Part shown: positions 20,463-32,065 of the stretch, one piece after another
Position numbering within the stretch: position 1 is the first letter of the stretch
Layout of the letters: every line of letters starts with the position of its first letter
Source: Hetaerina americana
Taxonomy: Eukaryota > Arthropoda > Insecta > Odonata > Calopterygidae
Reading direction: 5' to 3'
DNA: 64,000 nt
Assembly (NCBI GenBank): GCA_022747635.1
Contig: JAKTNV010000019.1
Location: 9,014,001 to 9,078,000 of the forward strand
The notes under the pieces: generated by a model
What the model saw: only the letters and a program-made list of their open reading frames with translations
Told to the model about the DNA's origin: nothing
The model's database searches: none
Made by a program: the position numbers and the translations under genes

Positions 20463-20613
20463 GTCATGATGTCAAGTTGAAGGTTGACCTCCCTGTGGTC
20501 CATCTTGTAAGGGTCCATCGGAGGGAGCCCCAGGACTGGGTCGCCCGTTCTAATTATGCTGCGGAATTTTTCCATGGCTTTATTGATCAGATCAGTTATG
20601 TCTTTCCTGGGGC
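20463..20613 (-). CDS. JHBP/takeout-like gene, coding exon 2 (exon 3)
   Basis: A 151-base minus-strand exon follows TTTCTTTCCACAATAG (acceptor, 20629-20614) and is closed by GTGAGC (20462-20457). The first two bases (GC) complete a Gly codon with the single G from the signal-peptide exon; the last two (AC) join G of the next exon as Thr. It encodes 49 residues: an amphipathic helix DITDLINKAMEKFRSII, then a turn VLGLPPMDPYKM, then a strand HREVNLQLDIM. A helix followed by a (G)(L/I)PP(L/M)DP motif and a beta strand is the N-terminal signature of JHBP/takeout-like proteins. The acceptor lies about 80 bases from a SINE, the donor 96 bases from the LTR element. Confidence 0.82.
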
Positions 20614-20689
20614 CTATTGTGGAAAGAAAGTGGATCATGATTACAGTGTTGAAGGCATATCCCTACTATCAGCCTACTCTTGACGAAAG

Positions 20690-20840
20690 ACGCCAAGGGG
20701 TCACACAGATTAACGTCCCATCGACGACGGACGGCGCATTCACTCAAAGCGCTCACTACAAAGCACCTCTCAAGTAGGGATCGGGAGACCACTAAAAAAG
20801 ATCTGCCGCCTCTAGGATTCGAACTCGACGCCACTGAATA
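20690..20840 (-). repeat. tRNA-derived SINE, third type, minus strand
   Basis: On the minus strand GAGTTCGAATCCTAGAG (20826-20810) is a good B box. About 90 bases on comes CGATGGGACGTTAATCTG, a tail block that resembles the ends of widespread tRNA-derived SINEs. It lies in intron 2, just upstream of the acceptor of exon 3. Confidence 0.6.
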
Positions 20841-22542
20841 TGCCTAAATGCCTCGGTGATTTCCTTAGATGTCCACAAATTCGGGGCGCATTTCCCTGCT
20901 TCTTTAAAGTTGAAAATGGGCATTTTGCCTCATTTAGCAGACTCAGAAGTTCGGAGAAGTTCGTTAGCCACCGCACCATCCCAATCCCCAGCTGAAATAC
21001 TAATTTTTTACTAATATTAATGAGTAATAGGGCATCAATTGGCAGTAGAAAATGTTGTGAAAGAAATACAAAGGTATAGAAAATGCAATTTACTAAGTTC
21101 AGTTCGATTAAATTCCCCCACTAACCGCAAGACCCGACGATAGATAATAAATTAGCAATCTTGAGATGAACACCCGGGGGCGGGAGTAAGTTGACACCAT
21201 AGATGGACTCTCCCACAACCCCCACCCCCTCTCCGACGCTCTGGTCTCGCATCATTCTGCGTAGAACGGAGCCAACCCTGCCAGCAATAGACGACGAACA
21301 GTCACCAGCCCCTTTAAAAATGGTTTACCCGCTAGAAGCATGTTTTTGTATGGTCTCTAAAAAATTCTTCCAAATCGTTGTAGACTTCTTTTGACTTAAA
21401 TTCTTATTTACCGGGCATTTTTTTCCTTTTCAATCTTCCTTTATTCCCTCAATACGTCCCAAGCTTCATATTCCCTTCCTTCATTTTCCGCGCTTGTTCA
21501 ACTTACTCTTCTCTGTACGAGCCTTCGAGATAACATACTTATCTCTCAATATATTTTTCACTTACTTTTTCTGCCGAATTTAAATTTAGCCAGGTAAGTT
21601 ATCCGTATCCACTCTCATTATAGGCAAAACTTTCAATTCTTTGTCCTCTTCATCCAACTCATTTTCGCCATTCATCTCCCACCTCTCGAAAGCCTTTCAT
21701 ATACGTTCATTACCAGCCTCTCTCTTTCTCCCTCTCACCCAGAGCAACTTACTTAAGGAATCAGGACTACACTACGCATTAACTTTCAACTCTACATCTA
21801 AAGTTTTGTGGATTACTTTCATCAATTCATCTCCAATTTCAAATGCTTCCGTTGCTGGTCTGCTCCCTGAGATACTACTTTGTTAGAAAAATTATATTAA
21901 AGGACACGTTAGTCTAAAGTTGAAATTAAAGGAATAGTTACGGATCTTAGGCCGCGCATATAGTTCACGGACTACATTAAAGCAACGGCAATGTAATGAC
22001 TTTATGCTCGTGCGCAAATGTGACCAAACACAGAGACAAAAGGTAGGTTAGCTGGGATAATTAAGATGCCCAAACATAGTGTGATGGAAAATAGTCCTCT
22101 GCTTTCTGGAATTGATTCACTGGTCTGGTGTGAGGGATACTGTTCGAGGGGGCATGTTGATGCGTGGCTGGGATGAGGGTTTTTAGGGGTGGAGGAGTGA
22201 GCTGGCGTGGACTGCAGAGGCAACGGTGCTCGTCTCAGCTAACACGTGTTACGCTTGTAGTGCTCAGAGCTGATGATGAACAAAGAACCTAACTGAAACT
22301 ATCTGGGTCGCATTCATAACGTCTATCAGAACGCGAATTCAAACATTGTATCCCTTGCCGTAAATAATCAAGATATCCTTTGGTATCATACAAAAATTCA
22401 TTTCACCCTGACGTACTGATTAAAAACTTAGAAGAATTTTAATTAAAGCACATTCCGACATTCAGTGGAATGCATGTTCTCCATGACCAATTGCTCCCAT
22501 TTTGTAAAAGAATAGAATTGGACTTATGATGACCTTAAGAAT
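20841..22542. other. Intron 2, unassigned
   Basis: Mixed AT-rich DNA with a C-rich patch at 21205-21240 and T/C-rich stretches at 21420-21720. Short frames lack recognisable domains. I found no further exon here, and none is needed, because flanking exons match in phase. Confidence 0.4.
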
Positions 22543-22656
<114 letters not shown>

Positions 22657-22746
22657 ATGTAATCCAAGCTCCAGGTGCAAGTGTAGGCGGAAAGCTTTCT
22701 TGTGTAACTGAATGTACATTTTTCTAAAATAACATAACAGTTTCCT

Positions 22747-22905
22747 TCATTATGAGGGTAAGGAAACTTAATATTTCCACCAAAAAGATTTAATATTTCA
22801 CGGCCATGGTTTTGATGATGTGCAACCTCGAACCCATGGTCGTGAAATATTAAATCTTTATTGTGGAAATGCTAAGTTTCTTTTTACCCTCATAACATGG
22901 ATTAA
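22747..22905. repeat. Foldback element 3 with central hairpin motif
   Basis: Left arm (about 22750-22811) and right arm (about 22831-22900) are reverse complements with small indels: ATGAGGGTAA.GAAACTTA-type left end and TTTTTACCCTCAT right end, AATATTTCACGGCCATGG and CCATGGTCGTGAAATATT inner ends. The centre reads TTGATGATGTGCAACCTCG then AACCCATGG. The right half aligns by eye with foldback 4 (GGTCGTG, then an A/T-rich stretch, TGTGGAA and TTTCTTTTTAC). Confidence 0.85.
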
Positions 22906-23177
22906 GTTCATCATTTTGCCAATTACGTCGCGAAAGTGTTTTTTATTTTCTTTATATTTTTCCTAATCGTCGGGTCAGTACTTTAAAAAATGAAACCACT
23001 GTTGCCAATAGAGGTGGAAGCTGAAAATTCTGAACGGAACTGGCACACGCACTCGATAAATTGTTCTTAGGACTTCCACATAGCTCTTCGGCCGAGGAAA
23101 CTCTCGAAGAGGATGTATGAAATGGTCATTATTTTAGTGTTCTCCCACTCACTACAATGGCTATGCAATTTTCCTTC

Positions 23178-23350
23178 CAGAAAAATAAATACTTGGTTAT
23201 TCCACACATCTTTTTTATTAAGCACGACCCAGGTTACGTCCTTTAATCATCATCAGGTCAGTCATCTGATGATGACTTTATAAGTCGAAACCCGGGTCGT
23301 GTTTAATAAAAAATATGTGTGGAATAACCAAGTATTTATTTTTCTGAAAT
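23178..23350. repeat. Foldback element 4 with hammerhead-like centre
   Basis: Arms 23178-23235 and 23292-23347 are near-perfect reverse complements (GAAAAATAAATACTTGGTTA on the left). The centre is CTGATGA (23266-23272), T, stem GACTT/AAGTC with a TAT loop (23274-23286), then GAAACCCGGGTC (23287-23298). This is the clearest plus-strand copy of the recurring motif. It lies in intron 2. Confidence 0.87.
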
Positions 23351-23832
23351 GAATCGCTTCCTCAAAGTGACGCCTGAAACCATTCTGTTCAATTTTCCTT
23401 CCTTCATAAGGCTTGATAAGACAAGAGAAGTACCTTTCACCGAACAAAACTGCGTATTTTCAACCGAAAAACGAAGCAATTATATTTTATATAATAAAAT
23501 TTTAGCGCTCAGAATATTAAAATTAAATTAAATCTAAATAAACCAAAACAAATACATTTAGTTTATTGTTATTAAGAACCTAAATTATTAATTTCTCCGG
23601 AACTGTGATACCATATTTAACAGATAACTGGCCAGAAAAATAGGAGCGTGGATTTCTCAAAGACCACTATTTTATGGAAGAGGTTCATGATATTACTCAC
23701 CATACACACTGTTTTACAATTATGTAACTCCCAAAATTTTAATGATTGCTACTATGAATGGTGTAATGGGTTGATGAAGAAGATAACTGCAAAACAGAAA
23801 TTTGAGCATGGATAATGAGATGATGGACTTAC
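23351..23832. other. Intron 2, start portion next to exon 2
   Basis: AT-rich intron sequence without recognised repeats. It begins (in gene direction) with the donor GTAAGT at 23832-23827. Confidence 0.5.
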
Positions 23833-23952
23833 CGATGGAATGATTGATCACTCGAGACAAAAAGTCTTTCCCAAGGCGGTGTTCCGGCGCGGATTGGACG
23901 GCTATCGCCAAGGTGGCTATCAAAGTCGCCAGTAAAAGACGCATCTTGATAT
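23833..23952 (-). CDS. JHBP/takeout-like secreted protein, signal-peptide exon (exon 2)
   Basis: On the minus strand TTTCACATTTCAG (acceptor) is followed by 8 untranslated bases and ATG at 23944-23942, then 37 codons and one extra base before GTAAGT. The first residues MRLLLATLIATLAIAVQSAP form a typical signal peptide with cleavage expected after QS or SA. Joined in phase with 20463-20613, 10417-10611 and 2721-2832, the product is 190 residues so far, secreted, without cysteines and with three N-glycosylation sequons (NHS, NVS, NLT). The exon pattern, the PPMDP turn, the GLS motif and strand pattern suggest a hydrophobic-ligand carrier of the JHBP/takeout (TULIP) kind; a group-7-allergen-like relative is the main alternative. 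Lack of the N-terminal cysteine pair of classical JHBPs is unusual. Family assignment is by eye only. Confidence 0.8.
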
Positions 23953-24500
23953 CTGAAATGTGAAAGACGCAGTTAAGCAGTATTCCTACGTCAAGGAAAA
24001 AGAGAGAGATATGTTCCATTCGGGTGAATTCGAGCTTTCAGACCTTTCATTACAATTGAACGACTGAGAAGTGTTGTTTAAGAAAATATAGAAAAACACA
24101 CGAATTTACGAAAAATGTGAACATGATTCCACAGTTTTGTAGTGATTAATAACGTTTTTTTGCGGAAGTTTCAGTGCTAAATGAAATATGAACAATAAAA
24201 AAGCGAAAAAGTAGTGATATTGGCAGTTCACGAAAAGATCATGATCCTTGCAAAATCCATTCGAAGAAGGTAAAGTGGAAGATTTGTGAAAACTTCTAGC
24301 TAGCATCTAGACTAGTAGCAGTAAAAAAAAGTATAGAAAGTCGTACTCTTGAGTGTAAAATTGAAAATATTCAGTGAATGGAAAGAAATACATTTAAGTG
24401 AGAAGAGTTATATTGCAAAATAATAGGCTAAACTTGGATAATTTAAAATCTAAATAGTTATCATCGGCGGCAAAAGTTAAAAATAGAATAAGCGACTCAC

Positions 24501-24541
24501 TGTCACTGAAGGTACAGGTGAACAGATCTGCGGTGACAAGA
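24501..24541 (-). other. 5' untranslated exon 1 of JHBP-like gene
   Basis: About 30 bases below a TATA box the minus strand reads into CCTTCAGTGACA followed by GTGAGTCGC, a good splice donor at 24500. The next acceptor in direction of transcription is that of the signal-peptide exon, giving a 548-base first intron. The transcription start is estimated, not seen. Confidence 0.55.
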
Positions 24542-24559
24542 GATGTGTGGCGTTAGATG

Positions 24560-24572
24560 CATATATATATAG
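24560..24572 (-). promoter_or_regulatory. TATA box of JHBP-like gene
   Basis: On the minus strand CTATATATATATGC lies about 30 bases upstream of the proposed start near 24541. It is the only TATA-like element close to exon 1. Because TA runs are common in this window, the assignment rests on spacing and on the downstream donor. Confidence 0.5.
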
Positions 24573-24599
24573 TTATTGACAAGGCTTATCTGCATCCAC

Positions 24600-25344
24600 A
24601 GTCTTATCAAGAAAATGATGTTGGTAGGGGTAAGGGAATTAAAGGTTTGGGAGGGGTGGTGCCGGCAATAGAACCTGATATCGAACTTGATTCAGATCGG
24701 AATCGCCCGTATCGCTAAGAGTTAAGAGCTTTAAAGCGTGAGTAATAGTTGTATCGGTATATTAAAATTATCTTTGGCCAAGTGATGAAATAATGCGGTC
24801 AGAAAAACGGCTCCGTTGAAAAAACTGAGGTGTTTAAATTTATTGTTTTGCTGCTTCAAATTTTCGCATAAAATAACGAGAGGTTAAAAAGCTTGTGTTA
24901 GTTAAAGGGCAAATGAAATAAAGCCACGGAAGACCAAATAGAATGAGAATCTAAATGGCAACAATACTCGAATACTAATAAGATTTAGGTTTTCCAATGC
25001 TGAAGTATAGTTTTGAAGTGAAATCGTACGCACACAATATCTCCAGTAAAGCGGGAATGATTACGGTCACAATATTTAAAGATAACTTCCCGTTATTTTA
25101 ATCTGGTTGATAGGCATTTTAAAGCACATCACCGAGCATTAATATCAGGAAAAAATGTATGGTGTCAAAAAATTCATTAAAAAAATACAAATCTGGAGAA
25201 AATGCTAATTACGTGTACATATTATACAAAGGCTTACGGCATCAATTATCTTGACGCTAGAAGCCACCCGCCCTCACACACACACAGCTTTTGAAAAATA
25301 GAGAGAGCTGCACTTTGAACCTGGCGATGATGAAATATGATGCC
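24600..25344. other. Upstream region of JHBP-like gene
   Basis: Proximal upstream sequence, AT-rich with a short GGGAGGGGTGGTGCCGGC patch near 24648-24665. No recognised repeat or frame. Regulatory sites may lie here, but I cannot name any. Confidence 0.35.
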
Positions 25345-26175
25345 GTATGGGAATTCAAAATATAAACATGAAAACATTCTCTCCTTCACCGCTGAACTTC
25401 AAAATTACCCTGCCACCTTCCACTCCTTCCACATTCCCTGCCTCCTTTGATTTTCTTCCAACATCTTTCTCTTTCTCTCCCCGGATTCAACGGACCTACA
25501 ACAACCTTCGTTTACTTCCATTTCTATGCACTTCACTCTTTCCATCCTCATCCACAACTTATTTCAAAAACCTCCGCTTATATCCTTGCCTCAACGCTTC
25601 CAAGAGTTCGCTCCATTCTGACATTTGGCTCGCACAGTGGATTTTTTTTTACATTTTCATTTACAGACCCTGCTATTAAGTCCATTTCCTTTGCATATCC
25701 TTGCATAAACACCATATAACAAATTTTTAATATGCTTATTGCTTTTTCATCTATTTGAAAACACTTCCAAGGCATGTCAACTGTTTCATCTGATCTAGTT
25801 TATGTCATACAACTTTAATATTTATGTTAGGCCTCATATTTTTCTGAACCCTAGTACTTATGTTTTCTTCTTATTGCTTTACCTTCCATACCTATCACAC
25901 TGACTTACCAATGCGCTCAGCAATGATTACAATTCTTTGGCCTACTTATTGACTAAGAAATAATAACTGCAAACATTACATCATTGATCAGTTCGTCATT
26001 GACTTTCATTCATTCATCCAACTCTTCTAATGCCCTCCCAGTCATTTTCTCCGATTTTCAATGAAGTCCACAGTTGATAATGGGCAGCCCTCTCTCAAGC
26101 CTAAAAGCCTAACATTGCTCAAACTCAACTCTCCATTCTCTTACCGATCATGTAGTTTCGAGATATGCACAAGTT
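25345..26175 (-). pseudogene. RTE-like LINE relic, minus strand
   Basis: Blocks on the minus strand match other decayed copies: TCATTGACTTTCATTC (25996-26011) equals the site next to the ADD box at 4650, and CCTTCCACTCCTTCCACATT-type tail blocks lie at 25415-25440. Stops are frequent in every frame. Confidence 0.5.
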
Positions 26176-26424
26176 TTAAATTAGTGTTCTATCTCCTCAA
26201 GTTTATGAACTCTTAATTTACGCGTAATATTCAAATTCAATATCCTCTTTCCCTGAAGTCATTTAACCTTTGTTTATTTACATTGATTCTCATCCTAATT
26301 CTATCATAATGGCTTTATCAATGATTTTGACCACACACTAATGTGATTTTTATAGTACCTAATCTCGCTCTGTTTCAATCATATATTAATAGCAAGTAAA
26401 ATGGATGCTGAATACAATTTGGAT

Positions 26425-28090
26425 ATTTATTTATTTTATTTACACAATTACGTTGCAATTAGGCAAATTTCCTGGTGGCAACGGTCAGGTTAGGTCAAAG
26501 ATAACTACTAACAACGAAAATTACATTCGAACACATAAAAACAGATAAGAGACAAAATATTTTTACATAATGACACTTCCACATCACATACAAACAAACT
26601 TCCACACCACATACAAAATGCCGACCACATCACACACAAACAATATTTTCAAAACTACAGTGAAGTTTATTACCCAGTGGCTACTTTACATTTAAACTTA
26701 AAACTTCTAAAATTGGATGGAAAGGGCTCAAACAAACCTCCAGGCAGCTGGTTCCAATCAATAATGGTTCTATTTAAAAAAGAGTATTTTTTCTTATTGG
26801 TTTTTTGAGTCCTTATTTTTATTTTGTGGCTATGGTCGTTTTTTCCCTTAAAGTTAGGCTTTTCTATCCCTTGCCATAAATCTTCCCACGCTTCGTCCTT
26901 TTTAACTATTCTATGCATCGCGCCTAACCTGCTCCTTTTTCTTCTATTTTTCAAACTCTCCCATTTCAGTACATCTAACATATCCGTGACACTATCTGTT
27001 CTTTTGTACCTTCCGAGTACATATCTTGCTGCCTTTCTTTGAACTTTTTCTATCTTTTTAATATGTCCCACCTCATATGGATCCCATACTATGGAGGAGT
27101 ATTCTAGGATAGGGATAACCAGTGCCTTATATGCTTTTTCTTTTGTGGCTACGCTACTTCCTTTTAAATTTCTCATCACCCAATGCAATACTTTAAATGC
27201 CTTCCGTGTCAAATTATCTACTTGGACTCCCCACCCAAGATCCCTAGTTAAATAAATGCCTAAATATTTGCATTGACTAGTACATAGGATTCTTTCTCCG
27301 AAGAGAGTGTAAATTTCCTTTTCTGCATTCTTTTTATTTGAAAATTTAATATGCTTACTTTTACTTATATTAATGCCCATATTATTATTTGTAACCCAGT
27401 CACCAAGGCGATCGATATCATTTTGTAATATTACGTGGTCATTTACATGTTCTATCCGTCTGTATATAATGCAGTCATCAGCAAAGAGTCTTATTTGGGA
27501 ATGTAAGTTGTTTGGTAGATCGTTTACGTAAATTAGGAAGAGTAATGGCCCAAGAACACTACCTTGTGGAACTCCTGCTAATACGCTCGCCTCATTTGAA
27601 AATGTATCCCCTAATTTTACTTTTTGAGTTCTGCCTCTGAGAAAATTTTTTATCCATTGTTTTACCCTCAAGTCCAATGGTAACGAATCCAACTTTAACA
27701 ATAATTTATCGTGAGGCACTCGGTCAAAAGCTGCCGAAAAATCAACAATTACTGCATCCACTTCCTTTCCTTCGTCTATTGCGTCGCCGATGTATTGACT
27801 TAAACCCAAAAGCTGCGTTTCACACGAGTATCCCGTTCTAAACCCATGTTGGTGTTTGAATAGCCATCTATCTCTTGCCCACCATTCCCGAATGTAGTCA
27901 GCGATTCTTTTTTCCATTATTTTGCAAACAACTGAGGTTATGCTTACTGGTCTATAATTGTTGGCTATTGTTTTATCCCCTTTCTTGAAAATTGGTGTAA
28001 TATTTGCTTTTTTCCAATCATTGGGCAAGGCATCATTATTTAAAGTTACTTTGAATAGATGACTTAGGTACAAAGCTATTGCGGTATCAA
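26425..28090 (-). mobile_element. CR1-like LINE, 5'-truncated, open RT frame
   Basis: The minus strand carries one uninterrupted frame ending at TAA 26672-26670. Recognisable sequence begins near 28090 with LSHLFKVTLNNDALPNDWKK, then KKGDKTIANNYRPVSI, the A-motif DFSAAFDRVPH (near 27745-27715), GVPQGSVLGPLLFLIYVNDL and the catalytic FADD (about 27485-27474), then YLGIYL, and a C-terminal SFLNRTIIDWNQLP. This order fits reverse transcriptases of the CR1/jockey side of non-LTR elements. The upstream endonuclease and first ORF are absent, as after 5' truncation. The 3' end, near 26425, has short TAAA-type repeats. About 85 codons open upstream of 28090 are flanking DNA, not LINE. No internal stops suggests a fairly recent insertion. 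Confidence 0.88.
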
Positions 28091-28349
28091 GTCTAAAGAA
28101 AAGAAAGCTAGCCGTAGTAAGATGAGGATCATAGGAAATGGTACGCACTGTGTGAACATGAAAGGACCATAGATTCCTTCGACGTCCCATTTGATGAGTT
28201 GGACAAGTGATTTGATTTATCGCATCCAATACACTGGCTATAAATGTGAAGAGTTTGCAATCAAGGATTCCACGATCCATCAATTGTTTAAATTGATGAC
28301 ATATTCTTTGAAAATGAAAAAAATAAAACCATTTGGAAGTCAGCAATAG

Positions 28350-28639
28350 TTACAAGTACCTCAGATATCGAAGTGAAGAATTCCGAGTAATAAGCGAAAA
28401 CGAGATATTAGGTGAACGCAAAGGATAGCAATCGTAGTCGTATTTTGTTTAAAGTACACAGATGAGCCACGTGGATTATCAATAAATAGATAAAGTTGAA
28501 ATACAGCTCTCATTAAGTAAAAATAATAGGGACGAATATATACTTAAAGTGAATGCAAAATTCACCCAGGAAAAGTATATCTAGATAGATGACAAAAGGG
28601 AATAGAAGACTGAAAATACAGAGCTAAGTAGATGGAAGT
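28350..28639. other. Short AT-rich spacer
   Basis: No recognised feature between the CR1-like LINE flank and the RTE-like fragment. Confidence 0.4.
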
Positions 28640-29110
28640 ACAAATAATTAAATAATAAACTGAGATGAGTAACAAATAAAGCAAAAGTAGCATGGTGGAA
28701 GACGCAGAGCGATTATATGGAAAGTTTACAGAGTAAGGCTGAAATTGGTGCGTTATAGAAGGTCAAAACACTATCGGGAACTAAGAAAGGAAATCAATGT
28801 TAATAAATTGAGACAAGGAAAGTGGTAGTTGGAATAGAAAAGATCCAAAAGAGATGGAAGGAATACATAGAAGAACTATATGATGAAGACCTTAGGCAAG
28901 CAAGGTTAGACATAAAAAGAGAACATGACGCAGATGAAGATAGCTTAGGTCCAGTCTTACTCGACGGTGACAGAGAAAGGGCATTAAAGTAAGCGAAGTC
29001 AAATAAGATCGTGGGGACGGACAAAATTCCTGCGGGATCACTTAAAGGCTTAGAAACATGTGGGAGGAAAAGTTTTTGTGGACTAATTTTAGCATTTATA
29101 AGAGGAGAAT
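28640..29110 (+). pseudogene. RTE-like LINE, linker before reverse transcriptase
   Basis: The plus strand reads QKRWKEYIEELYDEDLRQAR (28848-28907) and LLDGDRERALK, a stop, AKSNKIVGTDKIPAGSLKGL (28990-29050). This is the conserved stretch W.EY...LY then A....K..G.D.IP...L that precedes the RTE-like RT fingers. The frame then breaks. Confidence 0.65.
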
Positions 29111-29149
29111 TTGGCCGCAAACCTTGTTGTTTTGCGATGGACGAAACTA

Positions 29150-29520
29150 CGAAATAATTACCTTGTCTCTCCTAAATAAAACACAACCCAGCATCCTACT
29201 CTAAACGAGCCCGTCTTCATCTCTGTGTGCTTCCTTCATCCCGTCCAAAATCACAATCCTATTCCTGCCCCTTCCTTGCTTGCGTATCTTTCTCCCCTAT
29301 ATCATAGTCCTCAACATCCCATCGCCAATCACAATGCTCTGCATCCATCTTTCTTGCCTCCTTTGGATTTATCCCAACGATCCCCTCTCTTTCCCAGCAT
29401 ACCAAGCACTTCCTCGTTTATTTTTCTTTCCGTTTATTTCATCTTTTAAATCCACCACACCTATATTTCAAATTCCATGACCCAAACCGCCCTCCCTCTT
29501 TTGTCATTTTGGGTCGTATG
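29150..29520 (-). pseudogene. RTE-like LINE 3' end, minus strand
   Basis: The sequence is closely similar to 3890-4260 (shared CAACATCCCATCGCCAATCA with one change, and AATGCTCTGCATCC). It is the decayed C-terminal end and 3' untranslated region of the family. Confidence 0.6.
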
Positions 29521-30045
29521 CCACACTTTATCAGTACTGAACAATAACTATGAGTCCATATTCGCTTTCAGGAGCCTGGGAATTAACCACAATATTCCTA
29601 TTATCTGTGCCTAATCATATTAAAGTCTAAGAGATATCTTTCTGAATCCTCAGGAATTTTTCACACATTTCTACGTCTATATTGGTGGTTCAACCAGGCG
29701 TTTGTTTTGACTACACATTCATCTCCTGCAGAACTCTATTGCATGCTCCTCGTGGTCATCCCGTGCTCCTGAACCAATATTTACCCATCTCTTTCTTTGC
29801 CTAACGTCTTGTTCCAATGCCTATAAATATAAAATATTTTCCCTGCCGTAACACCCGCGATTGAAAAGTCTAAAACTGAACCCAACCCTTTGACTTCATC
29901 CTCAATTTATTAGTGGCAAGTCAAAGTTATTGAAATGTAATAATGATGATGTAGGAGCGAGAACCAGCGTGGTGGCAGCAACTTTTTAAAACTGTAAAGA
30001 AAGTTTTTTAGGTAATGTTTAAAGAAAAATAGTGGATATTAACAA
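29521..30045. other. LINE-associated repeat and unassigned DNA
   Basis: 29570-29720 matches 2350-2480 (shared TATCTTTCTGAATCC and TCTATATTGGTGGTT-type blocks), so it probably belongs to the same LINE family. The remainder shows nothing recognisable. Confidence 0.45.
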
Positions 30046-30050
30046 GATAC

Positions 30051-30992
30051 AAGGTCTGTCCCAAAAATATGTAGAATGCATCTGGGGAAATAATTTATTG
30101 CAGATCAAAGTCGAAATTTCTAAAATTCTTCATAAGAGCACCCTTATATATTGACTCACCAATGCCAGTGCCTCCGCCAGTTGTGGCTCTATGCTTCCTG
30201 TGAGGTATCAACAGGGCCTTCGTTCAGTCCCCTCTTTCGTCATGGCCTCTTTGACACAATCCAGTGGTCCAAAATGGTACTATAAGGGGTTTACATGGGT
30301 CGTGCTAAAATACCTATGCTTCGTCACCAGTAGCCATTTCTTCAAAAACATTCGGGTCACTTTCACCGTGGTCCAGTAGGTCCAAGGCAAGATGTTCACA
30401 CGAGCAGTCTTCGGAGAGCACCATGTGGACCATCTTGGCACTCCTTTCTCATGGTTATATCTTCTGTAAGAATATATTGCACTGTGGCTTTCTGAATATT
30501 GCACTCACTCTTCTGCTAACATCCTGACACTTGAGAATCAATCGTAATTGAGCATGCGTCTCACTTTTTGCACATTTTCATCACACTGTGTAGTCGATGC
30601 GTGTCCTGGGCATTCCGCATCGTCAACCTCCTCGTTACCCTCCCGGGACATGTTGTGACAGCAGAAAACCATCACTTGGGACATTTCTCCAACTCCATAA
30701 ACATTCTTAACCATGGTCATGGCCTCTAAACCAATCTTCCTAGCTTCGTGCACAATTTAACCGCATAGCATCGCTCCATGGAAAGTGGCATCGTGAATTC
30801 TGATCGTGACCGCCGAACAGGGGGTCCGGTCTAACAGCATTCCGCAAACTTTAAATGCCCACGGTTGACTAACGTGGGCCGCGTTGCTTTCCCAAGATCT
30901 CTCATTACCTTTCTCACCACAAATCACCTCACTTAAATCATTTACATTGGTGGCGAAAAATCATTCTACTTATTTTTGGGACAGGCCCTCTA
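30051..30992 (-). mobile_element. Mariner, shortened and decayed, with both TIRs
   Basis: The ends match as inverted repeats of about 28 bases: CTGTCCCAAAAATATGTAGA (30056) and its partner near 30965, where the minus strand reads CCTGTCCCAAAAATAAGTAG. On the minus strand, scattered frames read TTQCDENVQKVRRMLN, a decayed helix-turn-helix, MRKVCAKMV-like sequence with frameshifts, and CEHLALDLLDHGESD-like sequence. The catalytic half is largely missing, so the about 940-base element is shorter than a 1.3-kb mariner. Confidence 0.75.
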
Positions 30993-32060
30993 TGACAAAT
31001 GTAATGCACACAGATGAACAGTCACTAAAAACAATTAAGAAGATGAAATAAAGATTGAATTCGATCAGCTTGAAGAATTAAATGGAAGTGTCGTGGCAGA
31101 AAGGAGCAATGAGGGGTGGTGGAGTACAACTCAATGGCGGGTGCAATGAGAAATCCCGGTGAGGTGACAGAGAGTATCACACTGGGAAAATGAATGACCG
31201 CTGGAGAAAGGAAAAGGAGAGAGTTCTATAGGAGGAAGAATTTCATTAAAGCAAACACCAAAACCCTTAAAACACCAAAATAGAAAAAGAAAAAATTGGA
31301 AAATGCAAAACTAACAGAAATATATCAGTTAGATATTTTCTGACTAAATTTTCTGTCGAAATAAAAATGAAACTAAAACAAAAAAATATCTTTCAAGAAT
31401 TAATGGATAAAATTTAGAATTGAGAGGGAGAACGTCGATACAGCCGAATGATTGCATTAGATCTAACCAAAGGCAGAAATAGATTTCACGGAAACAATAC
31501 GGACGTAAGATACGAAAATAATTAAGTAAATATAGATAAAAGACAATATGAATAGAAAAAATTGATAAAAAAGTGACGGAAGAATGTAGAAAAACAGTTA
31601 CAGATTAGAGAGCACAGAAAGTTACATTAAATACAAGCAGCGGGGGAAGACACAAGTGGAGGGACAACCCCGGGAGCGAGGGTTGTCCCTCCACATGCGC
31701 AATGGTCATAATAGCATTAAAAAATTTAAAAGAAAACTGAAATTATAGAAGAAAGACTCGTGCGCAATACGAGAGAGTACCAAAGAAAATATTTATCGAC
31801 ACCACAGAGATTCAGGTAAGTTGAAGATAACGTTCAGAAAAATTTAAGGCCAAAGCTATAAGACCATTACACTTATTTCAGAAATGGGAAGGGAAAAGCA
31901 TATAAGCAAAACTCCAGGAGAATGAATAAGCAAGAAGAGAAATAAAGCTGAATAGATTAAAGGAAATAGATAAATAAAGGGAAATAGATAAAATTCCTAC
32001 TGAGTTACTTTATGTATAGAATAAAAATGAAAGGAAGAGTTTTTTAGACTCATTGGTACC
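30993..32060. other. Unassigned AT-rich region with LINE scraps
   Basis: 31840-32030 on plus reads KAIRPLHLFQKWE-like sequence reminiscent of the YR.ITL segment of the RTE-like RT, broken by stops. A strong hairpin is listed separately at 31656-31694. The rest is A-rich without recognised content. Confidence 0.4.
31656..31694. repeat. Perfect 15-bp GC-rich hairpin
   Basis: GTGGAGGGACAACCC (31656-31670) and GGGTTGTCCCTCCAC (31680-31694) are perfect reverse complements separated by CGGGAGCGA. It stands out strongly from AT-rich surroundings. Confidence 0.95.
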
Positions 32061-32065
32061 ATCTA

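Noticed and set aside
28090..28346. First 85 codons of the minus-strand RT frame
   Set aside because: They do not resemble any LINE protein; the LINE is truncated there and the frame is open by chance in flanking DNA.
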